A stretch of 64,000 nt of DNA from Melitaea cinxia (taxonomy: Eukaryota; Arthropoda; Insecta; Lepidoptera; Nymphalidae): contig NC_059416.1 of assembly GCF_905220565.1 (NCBI RefSeq), positions 4,092,001 to 4,156,000 on the forward strand, given 5' to 3'. The notes below the pieces were generated by a model. It saw only the letters and a list, made by a program, of their open reading frames with translations, had not been told where the DNA came from and searched no databases. The position numbers were made by a program, and so were the translations under genes. Position 1 is the stretch's first letter. Each line of letters begins with the position of its first letter. This document shows, one piece after another, positions 22,038 to 34,745 of this stretch.

Positions 22038-25000
22038 TTATTTATTTTCTAATATCTCTTGAACCTCTAGCAAACTCTTTCCTTTTGTTTCCGGGACAAA
22101 AAATACTGTAAACAAACACGCGATAAAACTAGTGCAAGAGAAAAACCAGAACGCTGCGTATATGCCGATATTATCTGTTATTGCTCCAAAAGCAATCGTC
22201 ACCAGAAAACCTGACAACCACGACAAAGACACAGCTACGGCTGAACCTTTACTTCTCACATTGGTTGTAAACATCTCACCGACGAGGACATTTGGAATAA
22301 CACTTAAACCTAAAAGAAAAAAAAAAGAAATCAATGAAAAACTAGATAATATTCAAAATATTGTTTGGACTAAAGTGACTAAACCAATAAATATGTTACT
22401 TAAAATTGACGGTTCAATCAAGAACCGAAGACTACTTGGTCAAAAAAAACGTCTCCGCTCTAAGCATTATCAAAGTGAGTTATTATCAAAACTGACCAAT
22501 CTAAAATATATAATTCAGATATTCTATCGTCAATTTAATAAATTATTATTTCTATTGAATGATTAGATAACCTAAGATATAATATTAAATAAATAATTTA
22601 AGTTACTTAATTTATATTACTTTAATTCTACGAAATAATACATATACATACTATCGGAATCAAAAAGAAGCGTTTACTGCCCGACAAATTTAAAAGCCTA
22701 TTAGCTTATGAATTCGACAAGTAGACAACAGCGTCATCTATCGAGTTCTATGGTGAATCTTACTAGTCAGTTATTAGTATATTATACAAAAAATAAACAC
22801 ACACACACAGTTATTACATACAAATCAATACATATTCACGAACGGTTTGTTGTAATATAATATTATTAAAGTTTTGGTTTGTTTGAATACTATTATTAAT
22901 GGGAATTTTTGACTAGACTGTTTTTTTCTACTTTCAAAACATATCGCTATATGTATAAAGTCGATACAGATTCTGATAAATTTTCGACGTGTTTGTAATA
23001 CTACGCTTCATGTAATAAAGTATGAAATATTTAATACATTTTCCGTCCAACTTACCAGCATCATATCCAATAACAAATACAATGAGAATAAGAAGCGGCA
23101 ACCATTTTACATTTTTCAATGCAGCATATTGTATGTGATCCAAATAAAAGTAAACTCCAAGTAATAACTAGTTAGAAAAAAAAATCATTATCTTAAAAAT
23201 AGTTTAACATCAGTATAAGAGACTTATAAATATATTTAATAAGTATCATAATTAAATATCGGTATTTAGTTAAAAATTTATAAGTGATTATGAATCTCAC
23301 CATACTCAGAAAACATGCAACACAAGATAAAAATAATAGCATTTTCCTCCCATTTCTTTCAACAAAAAACGGTGCTGATGCGCTTCCAGTTACTTGAAAT
23401 AAGCCAATTATCAACATAGATATGTTCGGGCTTATTGATGATCCAGACATTGCAAATATTGATCCAGAGTATGCTAATATAGCAAAAATGCCACTACAGT
23501 GTTGCAAAATGTTCAATGTGAACACGATGAACATTGCTCTCTTATTACTTCTCAGTGTTATAAGTTCAACCCAATCTTTTTTAGTCGTTTTATTCGTAAA
23601 GTTGTTCTTGGTCTCCAATATGTTTTCTATGTCACCTTCTCTGCCTAAATCGTTTAATGTTTTTCTAACTTCATCAACATTATCTGAAAAAATCATTGCT
23701 TGAATGAATTGAATTATTAAAATGTATTTTCTAGTTTTACCTAATTCATTTGAGACATTTTGAATTCGTAGACATTATATTCTCATATATCTATTAGACA
23801 TAATATTTTTAAAATACGCATCACACTGTAAATTTTATGTTAGTGGGATGCCACTGCTAGGCGTAGGAGAAGGCACGTTGCTCCTGTGTATTTTAGTGAA
23901 TAAGTTTCCTATTATGAGTAACGATCGACATCAGGTATTTATGATAACATTCGAGACCGACGGCTTAACGTGCTCTCCGAGACACGGTGGGAAGACCCAC
24001 AAGGACAGACGTCCAAACCGGAAATAATATTTGTACAAATACAACTAAACTAACTAGCGGGAATCAAACCCACAAACCGTGGATTTTTCAGACGACTACT
24101 CGCACCACGCGCGTATAACATTTTCAATATGCAAACACATAACTATAGGCATACCTTTTAATACAAAAAATATTGGTGATTCTGGTATAAATAAAGTAAG
24201 TAGTGTGAACGCTAGACTTAAAGCCAAGCCAACAGACGTTGCTATTTTATATGAAAAGTACGGTCCAACAGCAAACACCAGTATAGATCCACATGTTGTA
24301 AATATGCCAATAATCGTTAAAAGTATACCCCTGATATTTGAAGATCTGTTGACAGACAGGAAAGATTAGCGAAACTAAACAAAGTGATGATAATAATAAA
24401 AATCTTATTTTCTATCAATAATATACTAACGCTATTTCACCGATATGTACTAGGTTCATCACAGCAATTATACCTATTGCTAAACCTGCTAATAATCTGG
24501 CACAGTATAACATGGCTAAACTTTGAGCCCACACTAGCACACTGTACGCCAAGCAACACACTACGCCTCCCATTATTATGCAAGGTTTCCTGCCATGTAC
24601 ATTTGATAACCAACTCGTTATAAAAGGACCTAAAATGATAAGAAAATTACAGTTATAAGTCTTTTCTAGTCTAATTCTAGTCAAGATTATTTTTAAGGGT
24701 ACAAACCCCAAATAAATAGAATTAACAAACACTAAAAAAAAAAAAATATTTGATATTTTAATTGGATACGTAACTCGTGGATAGCAGAAAAAAAAATACT
24801 GATGGTTTTATATGCTGTCAAATAGTTTTAACTTTAAGCATATGACTTACTTTTTGCCTATTATTGACACTAAAACTATTATGCAATGTATTTTGACACA
24901 ATTCAATGTATATGATATAACAGTATTTGTAGCTTAAAATACTAAATATTTTATACTTATAATTATGTTCTCCTACCAGGAATACCTCCAACGTATAACA

Positions 25001-25942
25001 GAGATGCAATTAGAGATAGCTCTGTTTCTGTTGGTAAATATGACAACGGCGATAGAGCAGGATCACGAATTTTCAGAAAAATAGGTCCTGTCCAACTTAT
25101 CGTGAACCCTACTAGCAGTTGCCCTATGTAAACTGAAAAGATTAGTAAAAACACGTTTTTGAATATTAGTATTGATAAACATAATGTGAACACTTCGTAA
25201 AATATTTGTTTCTTTTATCGATATATAGACAATGAACAAGCGGATGGAATAAGCTTACGGTCGACCTGATGTTAAGCTAATAGCGTAGTCAATGAATAAC
25301 TGCAACGGCAGGAGTAGTTACAAGTGCATTGCCGACTCTACCCTCAATCCTCCCCTAGAGTTCTTGTTACCCTACTCCCCACACGAACAAAACACTATTG
25401 GCGTTCTACAGAGTTCAATTCTCGGTCCTTTACTTTTTTTAATATACACAGATAAACGATATGCAATTTTATGTTAAGAGTATTTGGGATATAGTGATAT
25501 TAAAAAAGTCAATAACGATGACGTGAATAGTTCTTTATCGCAAAATCAAAATTGGTTTAAAACAAACAACTTGGTTTTTGAACGCCAAGAAAACTAAGTG
25601 CGTTAATGTGTTTGCATTGCCCAATGTCATCCGAATTATAATTTGGAAATAAATAACGAGAGGCTTATTGTCAGTGATACTACAGTTTTCTTGTATAGTG
25701 TAAGTAAATAAATAAACAGTTAATTAATTAATTTTAGATAATTAATAATTTAATTTTAGTTAATTAACTTAAAAAATAACGATGTGCGTGATTGAGCTTA
25801 AAAAAAAATATCCCGTTTTGTGTCAAAAAATTTGTTCACGTTAGTTATAAGGGACTATCAAAGAACCAAATATTCAAAAATTATACTCACGACTCGCAGA
25901 TATTAGAACTTGTCTCTTGATTCCTGTTATTTTGAAATACAT
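22038..25942 (-). CDS. SLC2/Tret1-like sugar transporter C (7 exons, 454 aa)
   Basis: A paralogue of transporter A with the same exon plan. Minus-strand exons are 25891-25942, 24977-25132, 24431-24629, 24155-24345, 23301-23683, 23056-23167 and 22038-22309. The sum is 1365 bases, giving 454 residues. Six of the seven exons have exactly the same length as in A; only exon 1 is one codon shorter. Signatures are HGRKP in the first loop, PESPIFFVLK, LQHCSG in the helix 7 region, ERNGRK between helices 8 and 9, and PETKGKSLLEVQ at the end. The ATG at 25942 follows CACCAAA, a reasonable initiation context, and the first donor is GTGAGT. A SINE lies in intron 4. As for A, a plasma membrane sugar or polyol facilitator is inferred, with unknown substrate. 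Confidence 0.88.
23845..24112 (-). repeat. SINE, family S3, in intron 4 of transporter C
   Basis: The body blocks TAGTAACGATCGACATCAGG-like and CGACGGCTTAACGTGCTCTC are followed by a head reading, on the plus strand, GCGGGAATCAAACCCAC. Its edge lies about 40 bases from exon 4. Confidence 0.6.
25370..25690 (+). mobile_element. LINE reverse transcriptase fragment
   Basis: The frame at about 25400-25460 reads VLQSSILGPLLFLIYT, the conserved block 4 region of non-LTR reverse transcriptases (usual form GVPQGSILGPLLF). The following sequence is frame-broken. It lies in the first intron of transporter C. Confidence 0.7.
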
Positions 25943-27019
25943 TTTGGTGGAGTTTACAGTTTTGTAAAATTAATTTATTAAAAAGAAATAATACAAAACC
26001 TCACGGTAAGAAACCTTAACCATAATAACATCTGCAACAAACTGGCATTTAATAAAATTAAATTAAAAATCATATATTTTTACTTTGTTACTTATAAAAA
26101 AAAACACAATCAATTAATATGTACCAACTTTACTTTGCCTATTAAACTCTTTAGTATTTCTCAATTGTTTCACATATGCACTATTTAATTACAATTTCAC
26201 ACATATGTTTGTTTTCATCAACCGTACTTGTATTCCAAATCAAAATTAGTCGAAGGCTAATGACCCCAAAGACGAATTTTGCACAACATTAAATACATAA
26301 AAAAAAAACTAAATCTCAACAGATAGTTTACACAAATAAAAATGTAGTACTGTTAATGAATATCTGAGATGAAACGAATACAAACCCGCTTCATCTTTGT
26401 ATTTATCTACGAACAATGTAATAGTGAGACAATCCATGTTTTAAGATAAGATAGCAATGGCGAAAATCTTAATCTCATCCAATATGGCTTACATGAAGAT
26501 GTGCACAGGCGCAAAACTAATATTTAAATAAATCAAACCTAGTTATCTACTATTTTGATAACCGATTAAACCGTTACATACTCGGAAACGTGACTTTGCT
26601 CTCGATAAGTCTGCGTTAATAATTTTCTTCGAGTAAAGTTGATGTCATTGTGAAAATTCATAAGAAATTTTGCACATATTTTTATTATTTTATCCTGATA
26701 TCGTAACAGCCCTACCATTAGTGTCACAACTCCGACCAAATCTATACTTTTATTACTTTTAGCGTTACAGAACGTAGTACTAGGAAAACAACCAGACAAC
26801 AAAATACAAAATAACACAAACAACATTAAGAAATCAGAACAATTCAAAGAAAATTTACTTAAGCACCTGGGGTATGTCACCCCCCTTGCCCCCTCAACGC
26901 AACGGCCATTATATTATTGTCGACAGTATAAAATTACATAAATAATTTTAAAAAAGTTTACTAGTAATATTTTAGTTTTACAAACGTCATATTATACAGT
27001 CGTGTGTCTGATATTACGT
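25943..27019. other. Intergenic, no supported gene
   Basis: Presumed promoter region of transporter C and AT-rich DNA. A minus-strand open frame at 26566-26880 contains a hydrophobic segment but has no ATG near its start and no recognisable domain, so I do not call it. Confidence 0.4.
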
Positions 27020-27290
27020 CACTTCCGTTATATATTTTTCGGTTCGGTCGCCCAGCCAAATGTCAACCCTGCCGTAAGGAATTTCGTTCCAAGAAAAAAT
27101 AAATAATTTATCTAAAAATTTAAAAAAAATTAGGGGTGGACTACCCTTAACATTTAGGAGGATGAAAAATAGATGTTGTTCGTTTTTCAGACATACCCAA
27201 TATTCACACAAAATTTCATGAGAATCGGTCAAGCCGTTTCGGAGTAGTTTAACTACAAACACCGCGACACGAGAATTTTATATATTAGAT
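27020..27290 (-). repeat. R6 repeat copy
   Basis: Read on the minus strand it has CTCGTGTCGCGGTGTTTGTA, CGAAACGGCTTGACCG and CCTAAATGTTAAGGGTAG, the same layout as the tandem units at 49694-50313. Confidence 0.55.
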
Positions 27291-27469
27291 TATAATTAGT
27301 TTGTGATCATACCACGTAATGACAGCTGTCTTCATTTCTATTTATAGATTCTGACGTGGTTACTAACAGTGTTACCACAATAATAAATAACATATTTGCG
27401 ATAAAAACTGGAGACAAATTCAATGATGGTATTTGAAAACAAATAATACAATTGACTGTTCAAACGTGT

Positions 27470-27620
27470 TTTATTTATTTATTTATTTATTTAAACTTTA
27501 TCACACAACTCCAAAAAAAAAACAACAACATAACAACACATCAAGATAACACGTTGCGCAAAAGGCGGACTTAAGGCCGTACAGCCTTATCTACCAGTCA
27601 ACCTTAAGGCGTTAAAAAAT
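27470..27620 (-). repeat. LINE 3' tail-like fragment
   Basis: A (TTTA)n run, then GGCGGACTTAAGGCCG and CCAGTCAACCTTAAGGCG, resembles the tails at 7970-8190 and 59850-59990. Confidence 0.4.
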
Positions 27621-27874
27621 AGTAAAAGTAAGTGTTGAGGTAGGTCTATGAAACAATATAAGCAAAATAAAAATACGCATATAAATACATAAATATACTT
27701 ATATATATACATATATACATTATACTACAAACAAAATATATAAAAAATGTTTTGTCTTACTTGTTGAGACGATTATGACCTAACGCAATAAACAGCACTC
27801 ACTTTTTGCAATATAATATTTACAGTAGGTTTATATTTTACTTACTACTTTAATTTGTAGTATAACAACGTAAC

Positions 27875-28115
27875 AACCGGTCTGGTGATACCGCCGGTGG
27901 TGCGAGTGCCTAAAACACCGATGGTTGCGGGTGGATATTTGTATTTGTACAAATATTTCTTTCCGGCTTAGATGTCTGTCCTTGTAGGTCTCGGAGACCA
28001 CGTTAAGCCTTCGGTTCCGACTGTTATCAAAAGTACATACATACATAACCGCCAACCCGCACTGGAGAAAGAGACCTATGCAGCAGTGGAATGTTACAGA
28101 CTGAATGCGAAGTGA
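27875..28115 (+). repeat. SINE, family S3, deleted copy
   Basis: ACCGGTCTGGTGATACCGCC and AACACCGATGGTTGCGGG form the head. The end is TATGCAGCAGTGGAATGTTA. The middle is shortened. Confidence 0.6.
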
Positions 28116-28589
28116 CGCTGAGAGCAATATTTTACAGCGATTTAGCGCTAGAATAGCAAGCGTCAATTTGTCTTTTGATTTTATAATTTTATTTTAATTA
28201 ATTATTATTCGATTAATTTAATGAATACGAGTATTAATTTTTAAATTTCACGATCATCGTTTCCGTGTAGTAAACTCCAGTTCGGTGTCGGAGCTAACAC
28301 ACAAGCGTAAATACTATTTTTAAACAAAAGTATAAAATATATTTGCAAATTTTTAGCGATCGGTAAAATTCGGAACGTCGTCGTCGTCGTTACGTTGCTT
28401 GTAAGAACAACTTAGAATAATGTAATATGATAGATTACATTTTAAAACTGTAATTGTTGAATGACTAATTATTTCCTTTATATAAACCTTGTCTTGATAA
28501 TAACGAACAATAAAAAAAGAATCATCCAAAGTGGTCCAGTTATTCGAAAGTTATATTCGTACAGACATTACAGCGATTTACTTTTATCT

Positions 28590-28700
28590 ATAAAACCTAG
28601 CTGTGCCCACGACTTCGTCTGCGTCGAATTTAACAAAATAGTTATTGTGCAGTTCGCAGAGTTATAAAACAAATAAATATCTAAAATAAAAGTAGCCTAA
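28590..28700 (+). repeat. R6-related fragment
   Basis: The phrase AGCTGTGCCCACGACTTCGT, also at 41895 and, diverged, at 53190, starts a short copy. Confidence 0.45.
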
Positions 28701-28759
28701 GTTACTCCTTATTACATCAGCTATCTGCAAAAGTAAAAGTTCCGTCAAAACCGGTATGT

Positions 28760-29304
28760 ATGTATATGTTACGCTCAAAGATCGAAAACGCTCATTGAGC
28801 GGAAAAATAGCTCACAACGCGATGTGGTCACAGTAAAACATCCACATAGCGAAATTCGTGTTATGGCTCTAATAAAAACGCACACGACGCGTTGTGGCAA
28901 ACAAAGAAAGACCAAATAGCGAATTTCGTGTCACAGAGCTTACAAGTTACATTTGCTCCAAATCCTTCGTTCTCATTGCTTTCTCTGCAGATAACGTGTA
29001 CATATTCATGACAGACTAAGCACTTGTGAGCCCCTATGTTGTGATATGGTTAACACAATGAATGCTCAGAACGCGTCATGGTTTTTCTTCATTGCCACAA
29101 CGCGTTGAGATCGAATAGCATGTAAGCCACGACACGAATTTCGCTATTTGGTCTTTCTTTGATTGCCACGACGCGTCGTGCGCGTTTTCATTAGAGCCAT
29201 AACGCGAATTTCGCTATGTGGATGTTTTACTGTGACCACATCGCGTTGTGAGCTATTTTTCCGCTCAATGAGCGTTTTCGATCTTTGAGCGTAACATATA
29301 CATA
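28760..29304. mobile_element. Foldback / MITE element with long inverted arms
   Basis: The left arm from 28760 begins TATGTATATGTTACGCTC and the right arm ends at 29304 with its reverse complement. The arms stay near-identical for roughly 175-185 bases each, around a spacer of about 180 bases. The spacer itself holds degenerate copies of the arm motif (CACGACACGAATTTCGCTA). There is no coding capacity. The high arm identity suggests recent origin. Confidence 0.8.
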
Positions 29305-29552
29305 AATATGAATTTAGTAAAAAACGGTTATTTTTATATTACACACAACTCCAGTTTTATTTATTTTGTATAGATGTATACCTAAATATAGATGTATAGA
29401 TTATGTCGATACTATTTAAGTTAACACTGAAATCACGTTTATTTGCTAACTACCACAATATAAAATAATCTTCATTTTACTTGGCCATATAACTGAGTTT
29501 AAGAATTCAGTTAATTCTGATTAACGATTATTTTAAGATATTTATAATACAC

Positions 29553-29845
29553 TAGCTGACCCGGCGAACTTCGTATCGCCTAACACAAACTTTATCGTAT
29601 GGTATTAAAGTTCAAATTGACTTTTAAGTATTATCACAAATCTTTTGAATGGGAGTATAGAAAAGTGTTGTCTTTAGACTTTTTCAGAAAATTTTAAATT
29701 TTTTTTTTTTAGAATTTTTCTCTCCGTAAGAACCATCCTCGTACTTCAAGGAATATTTTAAAAAAAGAATTAGCGAAATCGGTCCAACCGTTCTCGAGTT
29801 TTGCGCTTAGCAACACATTCAGCGACTCATTTTTATATTATAGAT
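29553..29845 (+). repeat. Interspersed repeat R6b (CTAGCTGACCCGGCGAACTT)
   Basis: It begins CTAGCTGACCCGGCGAACTT and runs to GAAATCGGTCCAACCGTTCTC, GCAACACATTCAGCGACTC and TTTTTATATTATAGAT. The layout is common to many lepidopteran repeats. No ORF is present. Confidence 0.55.
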
Positions 29846-30112
29846 AACCTTATAAAATGATATGATAAAGTGATAAGGTATATTTAGGTTTAATCTTTTT
29901 GTATCTCAGTGTTCTCACATACATTATATCTAAAAAAATATAAGTAAGGCTACCACGTCAACGATTCAAAGCAACCGGATACAAAAAACATATGTTTCAT
30001 GTCCAAGACTCTGGTATACTGGAGACGAACGAGACGTGCCAACAGTATTTATATATAATGCAGTATTTATATAAAATGTTTGTAAATAATAATTTTTTAC
30101 ATGTTATTATAT

Positions 30113-30180
30113 GAGTTCACGCCATTTTTGGCGCGAACTTGTGGAGGCCCATGTCCAGCGGTGGACTGCTATAAGCTGGA
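30113..30180 (-). repeat. R1 repeat fragment
   Basis: GAGTTCACGCCATTTTTGGC followed by CATGTCCAGCGGTGGACTG is the end block of R1. Confidence 0.6.
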
Positions 30181-30843
30181 GTGAGTATGCTACGTGGACT
30201 AAAGCTTTACATATAAGACAGTAAATTTTAGATTTTCTTAGTACCCTAACTAAAATTAAGTTTTAAATGACTTTTTATGAGCACACAATGGCTCAGCACG
30301 ATAAGATAAAACAATATTACGCCTGTAAATGAGGTTGGATTGCTTAATCATATATAAGATTTTCTTAACATTAAAAGCCTAAACTAACAATGAAAACACG
30401 TGATTATTCGTGATTTTATTTATTTTCTGGATATTTGTCGATCGAAGAGTTTTTATTAAGTTGCAAATCTAATAGCTAGTCTAATTGTCATAGTAACTAC
30501 TATGAGTTGACGGACTAGTTGCCAGACTATTTGCTAGTGTCTTCTTCTTCTTCAGGGTTAATGGCTTTCAATAGTGCCAAATGAACACAGATGATTTCGC
30601 CAATGTTACGTAGAATGGAGAATACAGAGTGTCTATAATACATAAACAAGTCTAAAAAAATATCCTTAACACACATTCATACTGCGCCAACGGGTTTTTT
30701 ATATATAAAATATAAAAAAAAATCTGCTTTCTAAGTACGATACGAATGAAAAAAAAAAATACATCTTTGGCTTCATTGGTCTTACAGAGAGCCCTTCAAA
30801 AGAATTTTTCATAAATATTTTCATTTCCAAATACTGCATTTTT

Positions 30844-31098
30844 AACCGACTTCTAAAAGGACGAGGTTACTCAATTCGACCGTATATTTTTTATGTATGT
30901 TCGTGGATAACTTCGTCGTATATGAACCGATTTTGATACTTCTTTCTTGTTGGAAAAGAGATATCCCAAGGGTGATACTATGATAAGGAAACCAGGATTT
31001 GATGATGGAATCCTAGATAAATCGAGGGGAATCCATCCAATCTACTTACGTTGTATTACTTTTCGATATAATTGCATTCGGTTTTTTTTTTTCGTTTG
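30844..31098 (+). repeat. R3 MITE-like copy, internally deleted
   Basis: Both ends are recognisable (AACCGACTTCTAAAAGG and an AT-rich GGTTTTTTTTT end), while the middle half is missing. Confidence 0.6.
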
Positions 31099-31402
31099 CT
31101 AGCAAACACTATTATATAACTAGATATACAATACTTTACAAAAAGAAATTATCTACAAATTTAAATGAAAAGAAGAATGAAACTTTGAATTTTTAAAGCC
31201 TTTGATAAAAATATTGCATATTCTGAATTTACCGTTAACTTTCTGTTATGTATTTTATTTTATTTTTAATTTGAAGCTTAAGCTATATAGTAAAACTTTA
31301 TTCAGCTTGCTTAAATTTTTTATATACCTTTTATACAGATGAATGAACCTGTTAATCTGTAGATTGAAAAATATTTTAGTTTAAAACAAACGCGATGGAA
31401 AA

Positions 31403-31464
31403 AAAACGTTTTCATCATAGAACTTTGTATAAGGCTATACAAAGTTCTATGATGAAAACGTTTT
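31403..31464. repeat. Perfect 29-bp inverted repeat, 4-nt loop
   Basis: Positions 31403-31431 and 31436-31464 are exact reverse complements (left arm starts AAAACGTTTTCATCATAGAA), with loop AGGC. Confidence 0.9.
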
Positions 31465-31639
31465 AATATCTACGTTTTAATGTCTATAATGAATAAAAAA
31501 TTATATAAAACTAGTGCTCTACACTCACGGCTCGCGAGGAAGCAGCACAAAATGTCTAAATTAATTAATTTATTGTTATTTATTTTGTTCATAAATTCAA
31601 TATTACCCAAGAAAAATTACAATGCTTGTTAATTGTATG

Positions 31640-31840
31640 TTTCTTCGATATACTTCGTAAAGTAATGTATTACTGATCCCGATCCTGAGAGGCCCACGTC
31701 TTATTTTCACATCCACCCTAGCCAAGAGCTCCTGGGGAAATTGGGAGTAGAATCATCAACGCGCTTGCAATGTTACTAGTGTTGCAGGCATCTCCACTAC
31801 GATAATAGCTTACCATCAGGTACCCTTGCTTGCCGACCGA
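31640..31840 (+). repeat. R2-like repeat, diverged
   Basis: CCAAGAGCTCCTGGGGAAAT, GCGCTTGCAATGTTAC and TAGCTTACCATCAGGTA follow R2 blocks in reverse sense, rearranged. Weakly supported. Confidence 0.35.
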
Positions 31841-33089
31841 GTGGTAAAAATAAAATTCTTTCTCTACACTGTCACCAACTCTGAATCATATATTTATCAT
31901 TTTGTGTAACTTCATACCATTACTTATACCATTCCGTGCCATCACATCATCATCATATCAGTCATCATATATTTTTTTGTTAACTTTTAAGTTATTTCAA
32001 TATGATCAGTATGCAATACAATATTAAAAGTATTTTTAATAAGGCCTAACAAGATAAAACGTTTACGATAATGGTATTATGTATGCTAAAGGACTAACGT
32101 ATAAAGAGCGTATAATCAAAGTTAAAATATATATAATTGAGTTTTCAATAAGAAAAAAAAACTCCTTCAAAAGTTCAAAACAATTATTATATAAATTCAA
32201 CTTATATTGAAATCAGTCTTAATTACTTCGATAAGAAATTACAATCCTATAATTAAATTAGAAAGGCGAAACCAAGCACTGTTAACTAAAAGTTATGTCC
32301 TAATTTTGAATCACTTAATATTCAACCCACGCGAATTGAAAATTCTTAAAAATTAAATAAGAAAGGGATTTCGATTGATAATTTGAATACTATTTGTATT
32401 TGGTAATAGAGTCAACAAATGGGCCACAGCTGGGCGAAAACGTTATTTTCAACTACCACAACTACTTAAATTTTTACCAAGCTGTAAGGCTCCGGATTTA
32501 TATCATGTTTCAGTTCTTACGAGCATCTCAAACCTTATGATTTTTTCCGCTGTCAACGAATACGAGATCGTTATATATTATTAGATTTTTTCGTTTTATA
32601 AACAAATTTAGAAACGTAGGCGAAGCCTGACCTTTTTATCGCGTAAATTACATTTGAGCCACGCCGAAATCAGCTGTACCAAGGTTATGAACCCAAAATT
32701 TAGTACATGTGTAGGCAGAGGCGGCTCGTCCAAAATAGCGCTGGTGTAGTGCACTCCCACAAAAATTACATAGATAATCTTAAATCTATATTTCTTTATA
32801 TTACATACTATCCTTACATCACATTCTTTCTTTTCTACTATGCCTATACAATAGTACGTACATTTGGTAATAATTTGTAACGAGTGGAGCGCCAATAATT
32901 GCATTCTTATTAACCGAACTTTAGTACGATTACTAATACGGTATTCAATAAATACGATAGAGACAGGCCGACGCGTATAATAATAGATTTCATATGAGAA
33001 ATCAGCCTAATCTGAAGCACTGCTCACGGTTACGTTGCTATGCAGCAGGTTCGGCCGTGCGGCGTGTGACCACGGGGATAACTTGTTAA
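31841..33089. other. Intergenic, no gene seen
   Basis: AT-rich DNA without a coding block. The open frame at 32608-32904 has no domain signature. Confidence 0.45.
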
Positions 33090-33560
33090 ATAAATAAATA
33101 ATAAATAAACCCTTCACACTCAACAGCCCTCAGTAGGATTTTCTCCTGTGTCGGAGGTCCGGAAACACACACAATACACAAGCACAAACGGCCAGACCAC
33201 GATAAACATCTATATACGCTTCAGCCTGTAATATCCCACTACTGAGCATAGGCCTCTTTCCCCATTGTAGGAGAAGGATCAGAGCTTAATCCACCACGCT
33301 TCTCCAATGCGGGTTGGCGGTTATATTCCCTACTATGAGTAACGATCGCTATCAGGTGTACATGATAACAACCGGGACCGACGGCTTAACGTGCTCTCCG
33401 AGGCACGGTGGGGAGACCCACAAGGACTGCACAAACACCCAGACCAGGGCAAACACCTGTATGGCCAAAACAAATGTTTGTCATGTGCGGGGATCGAACC
33501 CGCAACCGCCAGCGCAACAGGTAAAATCCATGGCTGTAACCGTTGCGCCAACGCGTATCA
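33090..33560 (-). repeat. Adjacent SINE copies (S2 body fragment and S1)
   Basis: Positions 33090-33200 match the S2 body (CAGTAGGATTTTCTCCTGTG). Positions 33221-33557 are a full S1 copy in minus orientation, ending at the tRNA-like head (GGATCGAACCCGCAACCGCC, GCGCCAACGCG). The four overlapping open frames here are products of the SINE. Confidence 0.75.
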
Positions 33561-34199
33561 TAAACGTGTGATAAACATCTATATGGCCAATACAAATATC
33601 TGTCGTAAGCAGGGATATATTTTTAATACGCATATTTTAAGGTTTCGGTTACGGTTACGGAGCTCCAAAATTCCTAGTATTTACGACCTACTTCCTATAT
33701 ACTAACTGAAACATCGCAACTTGTTACAATAAAAATTAGATGTAAGTAAAACATTATTAATGGAAAATTTATATCTTATTCTGTTGAGTTCGTTCATAGA
33801 AGTTATTGACCTTTAAAAAAATGAGAATTTTTTTAATTAAATCCTATCGGAGTGGGCGGAGGTCTTAATCACAATCTCTTTTCAAAGAAGCAAAGCATGC
33901 AGCTACATTGCCAACTAATTAGTTAGGCTTTACAATGGAAATGCTAGAATTGTTGAAAAAAAGATTATTTCGATTAATACATATACATAATTATATTGAA
34001 AGTATCTACATTAATCTTTTGTAATTATCGAGCGCTTTATTTATTCCACTTTTACGAAAATGACTATTTATTATTTAAGAAAAATTATCTAGTATATAAA
34101 TATGTATATAGATGTCTAAATGTGTAATGTTTTATTTACAAATTATACAGATAGTTGCGCTGCTGCACCTACCTTTTCAATTCATATTTTCCTATTTCT

Positions 34200-34340
34200 A
34201 AAGGTTGTCTGGAATAGATCGCTACTAAGCGATAAGACCGCCTTTGTACATTACTATCTCTATATGTAAATAACTGTTTTATGTAAAAAAATCCGAGTGG
34301 TGTGCAATAAAGTTTATTCTATTCTATTCTAAATGTGTTG
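34200..34340 (+). repeat. LINE 3' tail
   Basis: AATAGATCGCTACTAAGCGA, GTGTGCAATAAAGTTTATTC and a TTCTATTCTATTC tail match the tail at 18780-18915. Confidence 0.55.
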
Positions 34341-34436
34341 CTAAGCGCTGAACTCGAGAACGACCTGTCTATTTCTAGACACTTTTAAGTGTTATACATA
34401 CATTATAGAAGGTTTTTACTAATCAATTATTACAAT

Positions 34437-34642
34437 TTTAATAAATAAATAAACGTCTCACACTCAACGACCCCCAGTAGGATCTTCTTTGTCGGGGGTG
34501 CGGAAACACACATAATACACAAGCACAAACGCCCAGACCAGGGCAAAGATCTGTATGGCCAATACAAACGATTACCATGTGCAGGGATCTATGCCGCAAC
34601 CGCCAGCGCAACCAGTGCTGCGACCGTTGCGCCAACGCGTCG
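34437..34642 (-). repeat. SINE, family S2
   Basis: Minus orientation. The 3' end is AATAAATAAATAAACGTC and the head is near GTGCGACCGTTGCGCC in plus-strand text. Same layout as 16680-16868. Confidence 0.7.
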
Positions 34643-34671
34643 TCAATTAGGTACTTAATTACTCAATTAAA

Positions 34672-34745
34672 TTTACTGAAATTTTTCGATTTTATGCACA
34701 ATATATTAAGAAAATTGTGCACAAAATCGGAAAATTTTTAGTAAA
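34672..34745. repeat. Imperfect hairpin of about 31 bp
   Basis: The left arm TTTACTGAAATTTTTCGA and the right arm ending CGGAAAATTTTTAGTAA pair with a few mismatches around a loop near 34704-34714. Confidence 0.7.

Noticed and set aside
22132..22566. 144-aa plus-strand open frame
   Set aside because: It is antisense to exon 7 of transporter C and runs on into AT-rich intron.
26566..26880. 104-aa minus-strand open frame with a hydrophobic segment
   Set aside because: It starts at a non-ATG codon and shows no domain, no flanking splice logic and no paralogue.
33314..33705. Overlapping open frames of 69-104 aa on both strands
   Set aside because: They lie inside an S1 SINE, and the same translations appear at the copy near 37447-37964.
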